Shown here: positions 28,236 to 36,045 of the stretch, piece after piece | Layout: each line of letters starts with the position of its first letter | How positions within the stretch are numbered: the stretch's first letter is position 1 | Notes under the pieces: generated by a model | Database searches by the model: none | Told to the model about the DNA's origin: nothing | The model's input: only the letters and a program-made list of their open reading frames with translations | Translations under genes and position numbers: made by a program | Source of the DNA: Acidaminobacter hydrogenoformans DSM 2784 | GTDB taxonomy: Bacteria; Bacillota; Clostridia; Peptostreptococcales; Acidaminobacteraceae | Assembly: GCF_900103005.1 (NCBI RefSeq) | Contig: NZ_FMWL01000014.1 | Location: forward strand, 30,825 to 94,824 | Direction of reading: 5' to 3' | DNA length: 64,000 nt

Positions 28236-30426
28236 TGTCACGGCTCCTTTGCCACTTCAGATAAAGTCCCTCTATCAGCCACTTATCCAGGGCGAGCACA
28301 AGAAGCACGGCGGCAGCACCTGTCAGAACCCCGAGCCCCAGCGCGTACAGTTCTCTTGCCGTGGACAAATACAGCGGAGATCTGAGATGCGAAAAGGTGT
28401 TTACAATGGAGGAGTACCCCAGTGAAGCAACGAGGACCAGCGGCAGAATAAAGACTTTTTTCTTTTTCGCAGCCAGTGCTGTCACCATCATAACCGCCGG
28501 GAACGCCATAAGGAATTCCTTGGTTCTTGGACGGGCCAACAGCATCTGCTCCAGGGCATTTCTAAAAATCATCTCCAGATTTGAAGGTTGAAGCTCAGTT
28601 TCATGACCGGACCTGGCAATGTAGACATAAGCGACGACACCTGCAGCGCCCAGGATTGCAATGTGTTTAATCTTTATGCTGGCTTCGAGGAAGGCCAGTA
28701 AATCCTTCCAGTAAACACTGCTGCTTTTGATAGCCGCCTGTTCAGCAGACGACTTCCGGCCATAGCCGAACTTTAAGATATAGAGGACTGCGGCCACGGC
28801 GACAGGCGCTCCCAAAGACAATTTGACACCTCGGAAAAATTCCATTTCCAGCAGGTAAGAGGATGACGAAAGGAACCCGCCTACATAGTATCCACCTATA
28901 AAGGATGCCACAAAAGTCACGACCAACAGGGCCGCAGCTCTGACAAGGATGCCTGAAGCACTGAGCGCTGACTTCCGGTCGTAAAGCTTTTTAAGCTGAT
29001 CCAATAAAATGAAGACTGAAACCGCGGGAAAAATAAGACTGGAGGACAATCCCAACAGCGTGGTTGACAAATTGGGCGCAATATAAAGGGCACCTGCTGC
29101 ACCAATGGTTCCGAGGCCCGCAAAGGCAGCACCTAAAATCAGCGAAATCCTGAAAAGTTGTGCAAGGAGCCAAACCACCGCGGCTGCGAGGCCCATAGCT
29201 GAAACGACTTTAAGTATAAGGGGCGGCGCGTTGAAGGCCATGATTCCAGGCTCCCCAAAGGTCAATCCATGAGCTTCCAGACGCCTCTCCAGAGAGGAGA
29301 ACATTCTTTCATACTCGTCCTGATCTGTCAGGTAAACCCGGTCATTTTCAAGAAACGGCCTCATGTAAATGCTCCGAATGTTGCGCTCTGTTATGGCTCT
29401 GTAAAGCGTATTTTCAATTTCCTCTGAGCCCTCGTAATTATACATGCCCACCCGCTTTTGGATATAGCGGACTACAGGGAAGACTCTAACCGCATTGAAC
29501 TGACTGTTTTCTGCCACGTAATCCGCACCCCGGGTCTCGACGTGGCCCAGCTGATTGCCCGCTTCAATGAGGCTGGTCGACAGCCCCAGCCTGTCCAGAG
29601 ACTGAATCAGCCGGTCCATGGACATGACCTCTTCCCCGTCATAGCCTATGACTTCCTGACCGCTGTAAATAATATAGGATGTATCAAACCCATACGCTGA
29701 GAAATCCGCTTCAAAGGCTTTGAGCGCCAGTGTAGGATTCAGCGGATTATTGATTGGACGGGGCAGGACTTCGAGCCCTCCGTCCCGGACTGCTTCAATC
29801 TTCTTAGTATCATAACCTATACCAATGCGGTCGAGGAGACTGCCCGCGTATACATCCGGCCTCTCGACCACCTTGCCGTCTGCGGCTGTTATAATGCGCC
29901 CCGTCTCGAATAGCGCCTGTGTCACAGTGCCATCTATGATAAACCAGGTTGTGTGCGCATTGCTGTAGGATTTATAAAACGACGGTCCTACCCTTGACCT
30001 AAGTCCAGCTTCAATAAAGGCTGCGAGCTCTGGGTCCGAGGTCTCAGCCACCAGGTCGTACCTGTCTGTCCGGCTGCTCTCCAGATCTGAAATTAGCATT
30101 TCCGGAAGTCCAAGTGCCCAATGGCTGCGGGAAACGAACTCCAGCTGGGTGAAATACGAAAGAGGCTTGCCTTGGGCTTTTAAGCTCTTCAAGGTTTCTT
30201 CGTTCAAGGCAACATGCTTCACACCTTGTTCAGAAAAAAACGCCATCCATGCTTCGAAGGACATTTCCGACTGCTGTGCCATTTCGAAAAATTCATCATA
30301 GTCCAGTACTATATCTACAGTTCTCGCCGCCCGTTCCGCTCTTGCTCTGGACACACCGAGAAGGCCCGTCGCGATCAAGCTCAGGGCCATCATAATCACC
30401 AGTATTTTCTTCAATGTTTTATTCAT
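28222..30426 (-). CDS. DUF5693-like multi-pass membrane protein of the cell-wall polymer cluster
   Basis: A 734-residue protein with an N-terminal signal segment (residues 8-28), an exterior domain of about 370 residues, and about eight transmembrane segments in the C-terminal half (from residue 400 on). The exterior part begins with VDIVLDYDEFFEMAQ and reads like the DUF5693 family, which sits next to csaB in many Bacillota. Family function is not known; a role in export or transfer of cell-wall polymer is inferred from context only. It overlaps csaB and follows the secreted-protein gene after 54 bases, so the group is likely one transcript. Confidence 0.8.
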   Translation of the reverse strand: MNKTLKKILVIMMALSLIATGLLGVSRARAERAARTVDIVLDYDEFFEMAQQSEMSFEAWMAFFSEQGVKHVALNEETLKSLKAQGKPLSYFTQLEFVSRSHWALGLPEMLISDLESSRTDRYDLVAETSDPELAAFIEAGLRSRVGPSFYKSYSNAHTTWFIIDGTVTQALFETGRIITAADGKVVERPDVYAGSLLDRIGIGYDTKKIEAVRDGGLEVLPRPINNPLNPTLALKAFEADFSAYGFDTSYIIYSGQEVIGYDGEEVMSMDRLIQSLDRLGLSTSLIEAGNQLGHVETRGADYVAENSQFNAVRVFPVVRYIQKRVGMYNYEGSEEIENTLYRAITERNIRSIYMRPFLENDRVYLTDQDEYERMFSSLERRLEAHGLTFGEPGIMAFNAPPLILKVVSAMGLAAAVVWLLAQLFRISLILGAAFAGLGTIGAAGALYIAPNLSTTLLGLSSSLIFPAVSVFILLDQLKKLYDRKSALSASGILVRAAALLVVTFVASFIGGYYVGGFLSSSSYLLEMEFFRGVKLSLGAPVAVAAVLYILKFGYGRKSSAEQAAIKSSSVYWKDLLAFLEASIKIKHIAILGAAGVVAYVYIARSGHETELQPSNLEMIFRNALEQMLLARPRTKEFLMAFPAVMMVTALAAKKKKVFILPLVLVASLGYSSIVNTFSHLRSPLYLSTARELYALGLGVLTGAAAVLLVLALDKWLIEGLYLKWQRSRDNEQA

Positions 30427-30480
30427 GCTTTCGTACTCTCCTCGTTTGGCTTCAGGGCAGCTGCCTCTTCGCCTGCCGTA

Positions 30481-31029
30481 TTACTGAGCCGGCCCCGTCA
30501 CTGAATACTTGCCGGAGATCATCAGCCAGGTACGGGCATTGATTTTCATGCCTCTGCCGTCATCTTTAGGAATAATGATGAGATGGTTTAAAGGAATCTT
30601 CTGTCCCATACCAAGCCCCGCGCCCCCGGTGACATCCGGGAGATCATTTTCAGCCGCGATCGCCGTCGCGGAGCCCCCACGGAGGATGACCTGAGTATTT
30701 TCACCAAAGACGACTGTACTGCCTTCTTCAAGCTCAACCACCACAAACGCCGGCGGCGCTCCAGGCGCCGGAGCGGTCGTGCCAGAGCCTGAGCTGCTCT
30801 CTAATGCTTCAATTTGGTCGGATAACGCATTAAGATCTTTAACAAAGGCATCTTCAATTTCTGATAGTCTTTCTTCGACGTAGCTCCTTGTAACCACCGG
30901 ATCAGTAGAAGTGCCGGGATCACCGGAAGTCGCGACAGATACTGCTCCAAAAAGTGCCAGCACCGTGACGGCGCCAATTGCCATGTGCCCGAGGTTTTTA
31001 ACTGTCTTGCTCAAGAAGGATACCCCCAA
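30481..31029 (-). CDS. Secreted or surface protein of unknown function
   Basis: About 182 residues. A hydrophobic signal-type segment (HMAIGAVTVLALFGAVSVA) is followed by a short predicted coiled coil (VEERLSEIEDAFVKDLNAL), a Ser/Gly/Pro/Ala-rich linker, and a C-terminal block with ENTQVILRGGSATAI and PLNHLIIIPKDDGRG, which looks like a compact conserved domain that I cannot name. The start is uncertain: TTG at 31029 has GGAGG 9 bases upstream, while TTG at 31014 has only GGGGG. It lies between mazF and the DUF5693-type gene, so it may be a surface factor of the cell-wall polymer cluster. Confidence 0.65.
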   Translation of the reverse strand: MGVSFLSKTVKNLGHMAIGAVTVLALFGAVSVATSGDPGTSTDPVVTRSYVEERLSEIEDAFVKDLNALSDQIEALESSSGSGTTAPAPGAPPAFVVVELEEGSTVVFGENTQVILRGGSATAIAAENDLPDVTGGAGLGMGQKIPLNHLIIIPKDDGRGMKINARTWLMISGKYSVTGPAQ

Positions 31030-31045
31030 TGTGAGAGGCCTCCAG

Positions 31046-31423
31046 CTAACGCCGGACGCCTCCGCCAAGTTCATATAAACCTAAGCTGACCATTAAAGCC
31101 ACGTCAATTCTTTCCATGACTTCGGGGCTTAGTGCCCCAAGCTTTTGAATCAGTCTTTTTTTATCAATAGTCCGGATCTGCTCAAGAAGTACGACTGAAT
31201 CCTTGACGAGACCTAGCTCATCCTTTGAAATTTCTACGTGAGTGGGCAGCTTTGCCTTGCTGATTTTGCCCGTGATCGCAGATATAATCACCGTTGGACT
31301 GTATTTGTTGCCAACGTCGTTCTGAATAATCAGTACAGGTCTTTGCCCCCCTTGCTCGGACCCTACGACTGGACTTAAATCAGCGAAAAAGACATCACCG
31401 CGTTTGACATTAGAAAAAGGCAT
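31046..31423 (-). CDS. ndoA: MazF/PemK family endoribonuclease toxin (EndoA)
   Basis: A 125-residue protein very close to B. subtilis EndoA/Maz[20 protein letters not shown] (6-24), [11 protein letters not shown] (26-36), and LPTHVEI with [13 protein letters not shown]. The catalytic Arg (Arg28) and Thr (Thr51) are in place, so it should cleave single-stranded mRNA. The ATG at 31423 has GAGG 6 bases upstream and overlaps the previous gene by 14 bases. In Bacillus the order is alr, antitoxin, toxin; here the same order holds, but the protein in the antitoxin position is not a ribbon-helix-helix protein. Confidence 0.95.
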   Translation of the reverse strand: MPFSNVKRGDVFFADLSPVVGSEQGGQRPVLIIQNDVGNKYSPTVIISAITGKISKAKLPTHVEISKDELGLVKDSVVLLEQIRTIDKKRLIQKLGALSPEVMERIDVALMVSLGLYELGGGVRR

Positions 31424-31742
31424 CTTCGTCCTCGTCTTCTCCGTCTTCTTCAAGCATGTGTTCGTAACGTTCGTACGTGCAGTTGTCACAACGGAAGCCG
31501 ACTTCGCAGTAGTCCAGATTGAAGCTGGCCATGTTCTCATAACCGCTCTCGAGCTCGAAAACCTTCTCTTCGAGAAGCTTTCTCATGCTCTCAAGGCGCG
31601 TTTCGAAACATACGACAAAGTCATTTTCATAATAGCATTTTATGTCCGGATCATTCTTGATATCGTCAATGATGTCTTCCGGATACTCAAGCCTCGTTCG
31701 GCAGAAACTTACGCTTTGCGTGCCTATGACCTCTTCGCCCAC
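31410..31742 (-). CDS. Unrecognised acidic, cysteine-rich protein in the MazE position
   Basis: I do not recognise this 110-residue protein. It has six cysteines (14, 36, 45, 79, 85, 88), the last three as C-x5-C-x2-C, a helical middle ([20 protein letters not shown]) and a strongly acidic tail ([13 protein letters not shown]). No ribbon-helix-helix, AbrB or HTH pattern is visible. The GTG at 31742 follows AGGAGG by 9 bases; longer readings lie over that site. Its end overlaps mazF by 14 bases, as antitoxin genes do. It could be a noncanonical antitoxin whose acidic tail masks the RNA-binding face, or an unrelated metal-binding protein. Function unproven. Confidence 0.75.
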   Translation of the reverse strand: MGEEVIGTQSVSFCRTRLEYPEDIIDDIKNDPDIKCYYENDFVVCFETRLESMRKLLEEKVFELESGYENMASFNLDYCEVGFRCDNCTYERYEHMLEEDGEDEDEDAFF

Positions 31743-31833
31743 TTCTGAACACCTCCTGTATGACATGGGGGATGGATTCAACTTATTTTACACCATCCGG
31801 ATGGATTCGTAAAGTCTTGCAGTGCACGAAGCA

Positions 31834-33018
31834 CTACCGGATCATTGAGACGTAATCTTTGACAGCAGTGATTTCTCCATTTTTCACATAGACCCTTGGT
31901 ACACGCTTGTCGATCATACAGACGATCTCATAATTGATCGTGCCCAGTTTATCCGCGAGATTTTCCACCGGAAGTTCGTTTCCATCACCGTCTGAACCAA
32001 ACAGGACTGCGATGTCACCCGGTTTAGCGCTGAGGCCACTGACATCAAACATGCACTGGTCCATACAGATTCGGCCAGTGAGCGGACGCCGCGCCCCTTT
32101 GAAAAGGACCTCGCCCTTGCCGCTGAGCATGCGCGTATAACCATCGGCATAGCCCAAAGGCATTGTGGCGATTTCTTCTTTGCCTTGAGTGATGTATTTC
32201 AGGCCATAGCTGATCCCGCTGCCGGCTTCCAGCGTCTTGACATGGGACAGGCAGGCCTTCAGGCTCATGACGGGCTTCAGTACCACCCGGTCTTTAAGGA
32301 CATCCGGCGATGGATAAAGGCCATAAAGCATAATCCCCGCACGCACCATATTGAAGTTCAGCTCCGGCAGATCAATTATGGCTGCACTATTGGAGACATG
32401 ATGGATTGGAATCGTCAAGCCGCCGGCTTCCAGTCCCCGAACGACAAAATTGTACTTTTCGACCTGACCCATTGTATAAGCCTTATCCACCTCGTCCGCG
32501 ACGGCGAAGTGGGTGAAAATGCCTTCAATAACAAGACCGGGGAGCTTCGCAATCTCCAGGATTTCCTTAATGGTTGCCTCATTTGCCGGCATTCCAATCC
32601 GGTGCATCCCGGTGTCCAGCTTGATATGGACCCGCACTTCCCTGCCGTGCCTGACCGCAGCTTCAGAAAGCGGCAAAGCGTGCTGCAGACTGTAAATGGT
32701 CTGAATAATGCCGTTTGTCACAACCGCATCATAAAGGTGGGCTGGTGTAAAACCAAGTACCATAATCTCCGTCTCCGGAAACGCCTGACGAAGCTGAAGC
32801 GCTTCGTTCAGTACAGCGACGGCAAGTCTGTCCGCCCCCGCCTCAAGCAGGGTTCGGGAGGATTCCACCGCACCGTGGCCGTAAGCGTCTGCTTTGACCA
32901 CTGCCATGACCATGGCTTCTTTTTTTGTCAACCGCCTGACTTCTCTTAAATTGTGCGCCAGGTGCTCAAGATTAATTTCTGCCCAGACGGGTCTTGGAAT
33001 TTGATGTGTATCGACCAT
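31834..33018 (-). CDS. alr: Alanine racemase
   Basis: The PLP enzyme that makes D-alanine for peptidoglycan. The 394 residues include the PLP lysine Lys42 in AVVKADAYGHG, the barrel strands through HIKLDTGMHRIG and HHVSNSAA, and the second catalytic base, Tyr, in SGISYGL. The C-terminal domain contains MPLGYADGYTR and the substrate-side CMDQCMFD segment. The ATG at 33018 follows GGAGG by 7 bases; an ATG 18 codons earlier has no site. The gene lies between nnr and the mazF pair, the same neighbourhood as in Bacillus. Confidence 0.96.
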   Translation of the reverse strand: MVDTHQIPRPVWAEINLEHLAHNLREVRRLTKKEAMVMAVVKADAYGHGAVESSRTLLEAGADRLAVAVLNEALQLRQAFPETEIMVLGFTPAHLYDAVVTNGIIQTIYSLQHALPLSEAAVRHGREVRVHIKLDTGMHRIGMPANEATIKEILEIAKLPGLVIEGIFTHFAVADEVDKAYTMGQVEKYNFVVRGLEAGGLTIPIHHVSNSAAIIDLPELNFNMVRAGIMLYGLYPSPDVLKDRVVLKPVMSLKACLSHVKTLEAGSGISYGLKYITQGKEEIATMPLGYADGYTRMLSGKGEVLFKGARRPLTGRICMDQCMFDVSGLSAKPGDIAVLFGSDGDGNELPVENLADKLGTINYEIVCMIDKRVPRVYVKNGEITAVKDYVSMIR

Positions 33019-33131
33019 GAATTTGCCTCCGTTTCGCTGAATATTTGCCATGTATGACAGTTCTGCAGGCACCGCTGTTTTTTACTGACACTGCTCACTT
33101 ATTTCGTTATAAGGGGTAGGCCTGTGGTCCA

Positions 33132-34679
33132 CTAAGCCTCAACCAGCTCTCGAATAGCTTTGGTAAGTCCAAGCACCAGATCTCCCGCAAGCAGACCGTG
33201 CTCCCCGCGCTCAGCCACCATGATGTCCCCGGCCCGGCCGTGGAGGTAAACGCCAAGAACCGCAGCCCCAACAGGATCCAGTCCTTGAGCGATCATGCTG
33301 GTGATCACGCCGGTCAAAACGTCGCCGCTTCCCGCCGTGGCCATGCCGGAGTTGCCATTGGTGTTCACAAAGACCTCGCCCTCTGGCGTAGCGATAACGC
33401 TCCTGGCACCTTTAAGGACCGTGACGGTTTTCCATTGTTTAGAAAAACGTACAGCAGTTCCAATGGGGTCCCCGTTGATTTCCTCTGCGCTGAGTCCAGT
33501 CAGTCTTGACATCTCTCCAACATGTGGCGTCAGCACCACCGGGCATTTTTTGTTTTCCAGCCAGTGCAGGCTTTTCGACAGCGCGTTGATCCCATCCGCG
33601 TCAATGACCATAGGTACTTCGGACTCATTAAGCAGCCGTTTGATAAGCTCTGAAATTTCAGAATTGACCCCGCAGCCAGGCCCAACGGCTATGACATCCG
33701 GCCAGCAGCAATCCTCAATAATTTTTTGAAAATTGGTGATGCCAATGACCCCGCGGCGCACTTCTGACAGTGGTACGGTTATCACTTCAGGAATGCTGGT
33801 CGTAATCAGCGTATTGAGGCTCTCAGGGATGTAGAGCTTCAACAGGCCCATACCGCTCCGGAGGGCTGCTCTGCAAGCCAAAATAGCCGCACCGGCCATA
33901 CCTATGGAACCCGCGATAATCTGACCTTTCCCATAATCTCCCTTGTGAGAGTTCCGCTTTCGGTGGGGGACCAGAGGCGCTATGATGTCTTTTGTGATCA
34001 GGTTGTATTTGATCCCAACCCGTTCAATTATAATATCCGGTACCCCAATACCCTTGATGATGACCTCGCCGTTGTAATCAGACCCCGGAAACAGTATATT
34101 TCCAACCTTTGGGATGACCAGCGCGACGGTCTTGTCCGCTTCAATGGCCGTTCCCAGAACATGGCCCGTATTGCCGTCAATGCCCGAAGGCAGATCCACA
34201 GAAAGTACCTGATGGGCCATTTCGTTGATCGCTTCAATCACTCTGAGATATATGCCTCCAACTTCCCTGGACATCCCCGTACCAAATATAGCGTCCACTA
34301 TTAAATTCCCTGGTCTGAGAAAGCGCTCAAAAGCCAGCATGCTGGAGTCATCATTAATTTCATCAATTTTGAACTCAAGTTTTTTCAGGATTGAGTAATT
34401 CAGCATAGCGTCGTGATTCAGCTCAGATATTTCCCCAACTACAAAGACCTTGACGGTCACGCCCAAGTTATAGAGGTGCCGGGCAATGACAAACCCGTCT
34501 CCGCCATTGTTGCCCGGACCGCAGACAATGACAACCTTCTGGTATTGGTCCCTCATCTTAAGGATTTCATCCACGACGACCTTTCCGGCGTTCTCCATAA
34601 GTACAATGCTCGGAATGCCATATTCGTCAATGGCCTTTCGGTCGATCTGCTGCATCTGATAATTCATAGCCAATCTCAT
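33132..34679 (-). CDS. nnr: Bifunctional NAD(P)H-hydrate repair enzyme (epimerase and dehydratase)
   Basis: The 515-residue protein joins the YjeF_N epimerase (residues 1-215, with GPGNNGGDGFV at 54-64 and VDLPSGIDGNTG) to the YjeF_C ADP-dependent dehydratase (from about 230, with KGDYGKGQIIAGS, VLTPHVGEMSRLTG and NGNSGMATAGSGDVLTG). It repairs hydrated NADH and NADPH. The ATG is 12 bases from AAAGGAGG, a long spacing. It starts 9 bases after acpS, and the acpS-nnr-alr order is frequent in Bacillota. The intergenic gap to alr is 113 bases. Confidence 0.95.
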   Translation of the reverse strand: MRLAMNYQMQQIDRKAIDEYGIPSIVLMENAGKVVVDEILKMRDQYQKVVIVCGPGNNGGDGFVIARHLYNLGVTVKVFVVGEISELNHDAMLNYSILKKLEFKIDEINDDSSMLAFERFLRPGNLIVDAIFGTGMSREVGGIYLRVIEAINEMAHQVLSVDLPSGIDGNTGHVLGTAIEADKTVALVIPKVGNILFPGSDYNGEVIIKGIGVPDIIIERVGIKYNLITKDIIAPLVPHRKRNSHKGDYGKGQIIAGSIGMAGAAILACRAALRSGMGLLKLYIPESLNTLITTSIPEVITVPLSEVRRGVIGITNFQKIIEDCCWPDVIAVGPGCGVNSEISELIKRLLNESEVPMVIDADGINALSKSLHWLENKKCPVVLTPHVGEMSRLTGLSAEEINGDPIGTAVRFSKQWKTVTVLKGARSVIATPEGEVFVNTNGNSGMATAGSGDVLTGVITSMIAQGLDPVGAAVLGVYLHGRAGDIMVAERGEHGLLAGDLVLGLTKAIRELVEA

Positions 34680-34688
34680 AATGATGGA

Positions 34689-35063
34689 CTACCTCCTTTG
34701 GCCTATAGCGAATGCAAGGGCGTGGGATTTTGAATGGGAGAGCGAAATCAGAATCTCACCCATGCCGAGCTGCTCAGCCTGAGCCGCGGCTCGCCCGGAC
34801 AGCCTGATAAAAGGCTTGCCGGATGACTGTCTCAAAACCTCAATATCCTTCCAGGACATCCCGCTGATGCCAGTTCCCAAAACTTTCAGGACTGCTTCTT
34901 TTCCGGCGAAATTGGCGGCAATGGTGGCCGCCTCCATGTCCCGGGCTTCAAAAAAAATCCGCTCTTCCTCAGTGAAGACACGCGCTAAAAAACGTTCATT
35001 TCGTGTGATCGCGCGCCGAATGCGGTCAATTTCAATCAAATCAGTGCCTATTCCGACCAGCAT
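34689..35063 (-). CDS. acpS: Holo-[acyl-carrier-protein] synthase
   Basis: A 124-residue phosphopantetheinyl transferase of the trimeric AcpS type. The metal/CoA motifs GTDLIEIDRI (6-15) and FAGKEAVLKVLGTG are present, as is the C-terminal SLSHSKSHALAFA. It loads 4'-phosphopantetheine onto ACP for fatty acid synthesis. The ATG at 35063 follows GGGGAGGG at about 7 bases. It leads the acpS-nnr-alr series. In the 268-base gap between it and nrdG there is a TATACT -10 element on the minus strand (near 35160) without a good -35, and a palindrome AAGGCGCCTT at 35266-35275; nothing else was recognised there. Confidence 0.95.
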   Translation of the reverse strand: MLVGIGTDLIEIDRIRRAITRNERFLARVFTEEERIFFEARDMEAATIAANFAGKEAVLKVLGTGISGMSWKDIEVLRQSSGKPFIRLSGRAAAQAEQLGMGEILISLSHSKSHALAFAIGQRR

Positions 35064-35331
35064 CACAATCCCTCCCCAATCCAAAGCCTTCTATAATATA
35101 CCTTTTGTCTATGTTTCATTCAGGTTTTCTGCAAATTCAGGACTCAAAATTTCCCCCTATAGTATAATCTTTTTTGATTTATTTGTATATCGATTCTTGC
35201 TGGATGTTCACAGCCTGATTTTTCCAACCATGGCTTTGACACAAAGAAAAGGAAGCGGATCACAAGGCGCCTTAAAAGCACCACGCTCAACCACTTCCCA
35301 AGCTCTTTACCCTATTGCTGACAGCCCATAG

Positions 35332-36045
35332 TTAATAGCCCGTCCTCAGTTCAATTTGAAGTCCTGGGATCTCAAGCTCCTGCTCCAGCTGAGTCTTCCA
35401 AGCTTCCAGAGTCCCCATGGGCGGCGCCTGAAGCCCCGCCTGCGCTGGCACGGCGGGCGCCGGCTTATAAGCCTGAAGAACCCAGCGCTTGGCCCCAAGC
35501 AGGCTCTCGCCAATTTTTTTAACTTCTTCATAGTCATGCAGCGGAAATGCCACCGTTGTCCTGAACTCATGCGCCACAGGGGATGCCATCAAAAGTGCTA
35601 TGCTTTGTTCCACCGCGGACCTGTCTCTGGCACTGCCGCCCGTCACATGCTTATGACGTTCCGGAGAGCTCTTCACGTCCATGGCCACATAATCCAGAAG
35701 CCCCCGACTTAGCAGGCGCTCCAACACGTCAGGCCGCGTGCCGTTGGTATCAAGCTTCACTTTATAACCCAATCGCCGGATTTCCTTCACTGCAGCTTCA
35801 AGGCCCGGCTGCAGCGTTGGCTCCCCGCCGCTGATCACCACACCGTCGCAAAGCCCGGCGCGCTTTTCAAGGTGTGCCATGACAGACCCCTTGGTCAGCG
35901 TCTGTGCTGCAGGCAGAATCAATGGCCTGTTGTGACAGTAAGGACAATTGAAATTGCAGCCCGTCGTAAAGAGGACCGTGGCCACCTCGCCAGGAAAGTC
36001 AATCAATGTCGTCTTGATGAGTCCTCCAATCTCGAGGGTTTCCAT
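35332..36045 (-). CDS. nrdG: Anaerobic ribonucleotide reductase activating protein (radical SAM)
   Basis: A 237-residue radical SAM protein. The cluster cysteines are C30-x3-C34-x2-C37 in TGCNFNCPYCHN, followed by the SAM-binding ISGGEPTLQ and a KLDTNG strand. It cleaves S-adenosylmethionine to place the glycyl radical on NrdD. The ATG shares one base with the nrdD stop (TGATG), so translation is coupled. Length is nearer the longer clostridial NrdG type (about 230) than the 155-residue E. coli form. Transcription should follow the nrdD promoter with its NrdR boxes. Confidence 0.93.
   Translation of the reverse strand: METLEIGGLIKTTLIDFPGEVATVLFTTGCNFNCPYCHNRPLILPAAQTLTKGSVMAHLEKRAGLCDGVVISGGEPTLQPGLEAAVKEIRRLGYKVKLDTNGTRPDVLERLLSRGLLDYVAMDVKSSPERHKHVTGGSARDRSAVEQSIALLMASPVAHEFRTTVAFPLHDYEEVKKIGESLLGAKRWVLQAYKPAPAVPAQAGLQAPPMGTLEAWKTQLEQELEIPGLQIELRTGY

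Noticed and set aside
31424..31540. Longer N-terminus for MazF
   Set aside because: It overlaps the upstream gene out of frame and is not part of the MazF fold.
32185..32949. 254-residue open frame on the plus strand
   Set aside because: Antisense to alr, whose motifs are fully intact on the other strand.
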